Source: Erythrobacter sp. (GTDB lineage Bacteria; Pseudomonadota; Alphaproteobacteria; Sphingomonadales; Sphingomonadaceae). Taken from it: a stretch of 5,462 nucleotides of DNA. The DNA lies in assembly GCA_030731635.1 (NCBI GenBank), contig JANQTR010000068.1:1-5462 (forward strand), read 5' to 3'. Of this stretch, positions 5,211-5,462 are shown piece by piece; the stretch's first letter is position 1; each line of letters starts with the position of its first letter. The position numbers and the translations under genes are program-made. A model generated the notes under the pieces. The model was not told where the DNA came from. It saw only the letters and a program-made list of their open reading frames with translations, and did not search any database.

Positions 5211-5287
5211 GCGCCAACGCCAAGAAAAAACGCGCGCAGCGGGGCCTTTGCGGGCGAGATTGGCGCGGGATCGGGGCGTAGGAAAGT

Positions 5288-5295
5288 GCTAGAGC
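5288..5295 (+). promoter_or_regulatory. Candidate -10 element for the YaiI/YqxD gene
   Basis: GCTAGAGC matches 7 of 8 positions of GCTANAWC. Transcription would begin near 5301, within a few bases of ATG 5304, consistent with a leaderless mRNA and the lack of a strong ribosome site. Confidence 0.3.
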
Positions 5296-5303
5296 CCGGC
5301 GCC

Positions 5304-5462
5304 ATGTCACCCATCACCATCCTGATCGACGCCGACGCCTGCCCGGTCAAGGACGAGATCTACCGCGTCGCCGACCGCTTCCGCGCCGAAGTCCGCGTGG
5401 TCAGCAACGCACCTTTTCGCATTCCCGACAGCCCGCGCGTGAAGCGCGTGGTGGTGTCAGAC
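5304..5462 (+). CDS. YaiI/YqxD family protein (UPF0178, DUF188), partial, C-terminus off the right edge
   Basis: The first 53 residues are visible. The N-terminus ILIDADACPVKDEI (6-19) is the hallmark of the UPF0178 family, and VVSNAPFRIP (32-41) matches its second conserved block, usually V-x-N. The DxDxCP motif sits at the end of the first strand of a PIN-like fold, where aspartates could bind metal, so a nuclease role has been suggested, but family function is unproven. No signal peptide is present. ATG 5304 is chosen because the family motif begins a few residues later; the in-frame GTG at 5286 directly abuts AGGAAA and is less likely. The only weak ribosome-like sequence is AGAG at 5291-5294. 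The cold-shock gene lies on the opposite strand across the long intergenic region. Confidence 0.93.
   Translation, partial: MSPITILIDADACPVKDEIYRVADRFRAEVRVVSNAPFRIPDSPRVKRVVVSD

Larger units (their letters stand above)
4823..5303. other. Long intergenic region between the cold-shock and YaiI/YqxD genes
   Basis: About 480 bases with no ORF that looks coding on either strand. It holds, in order, the cold-shock ribosome site, a leader hairpin (4851-4871), a direct repeat pair (4972-5006), a possible cold-shock promoter (5016-5023), a G-rich repeat array (5051-5143), two TGTTTCAC octamers (5164-5171 and 5203-5210), an A6 run (5225-5230) and the promoter/start of the next gene. The two flanking genes are divergent, so control sites for both are expected, but the repeats exceed what two simple promoters need. 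A small RNA cannot be excluded. Confidence 0.7.

Noticed and set aside
5210..5267. Inverted repeat CGCGCCAA / TTGGCGCG
   Set aside because: Only 8 bp long with a 42-base spacer, easily expected by chance in GC-rich DNA, and not a plausible terminator.
5089..5310. A 73-codon minus-strand frame in the long intergenic region
   Set aside because: Pro/Arg/Cys-rich product from repeat DNA, no ribosome site seen, and it overlaps the promoter and start of the YaiI/YqxD gene.

Overview
The window is high-GC DNA with dense, short-spaced genes on both strands. Gene content and protein style point to an alphaproteobacterium, most likely Sphingomonadales of the Erythrobacter/Porphyrobacter kind. Pointers are the cold-shock protein with a GTVKFFN start, the N-terminal-FAD-domain photolyase homologue, the small MAQTFEFY protein and Caulobacter-type GCTANAWC -10 motifs. 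This assignment is inferred from recalled family resemblance, not from a search.

Layout, left to right. Positions 1-1533 hold three minus-strand genes: a GFA (glutathione-dependent formaldehyde-activating-like) zinc-fold protein cut by the left edge, a COG3650-like lipoprotein just upstream of it (probably one transcript), and a FAS1/fasciclin lipoprotein separated from them by a strong hairpin terminator at 905-936. A 194-bp divergent intergenic region (1534-1727) follows. It carries candidate EcfG-type (general stress sigma factor) promoters facing both ways. To its right is a plus-strand photolyase/cryptochrome-family protein (1728-2981) whose flavin-binding helical domain comes first and whose alpha/beta-looking region comes last, the reverse of a normal photolyase. 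Next is a 404-residue plus-strand protein resembling DUF4261 proteins, with a proline-rich tail (3051-4265). It converges on a small, charged, helical minus-strand protein (4281-4508). A minus-strand cold-shock protein (4610-4822) has a terminator-like hairpin behind it.

Positions 4823-5303 are about 480 bp without a credible gene, unusual here for length and repeat content. They hold a hairpin in the cold-shock leader, a 16-bp imperfect direct repeat (CGCAAATTTCGA core), a G-rich array of GGGGTC boxes spaced 21/11/21/21 bp, and two copies of the parS half-site TGTTTCAC. The window ends in the first 53 codons of a plus-strand YaiI/YqxD (UPF0178) protein.

The theme that links the genes is stress handling: light/oxidative damage (photolyase homologue beside a fasciclin lipoprotein), possible aldehyde chemistry (GFA) and cold shock. 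No mobile element, CRISPR array, tRNA or rRNA was seen. The most unusual items are the reversed-domain photolyase homologue and the repeat-rich region upstream of the cold-shock gene.
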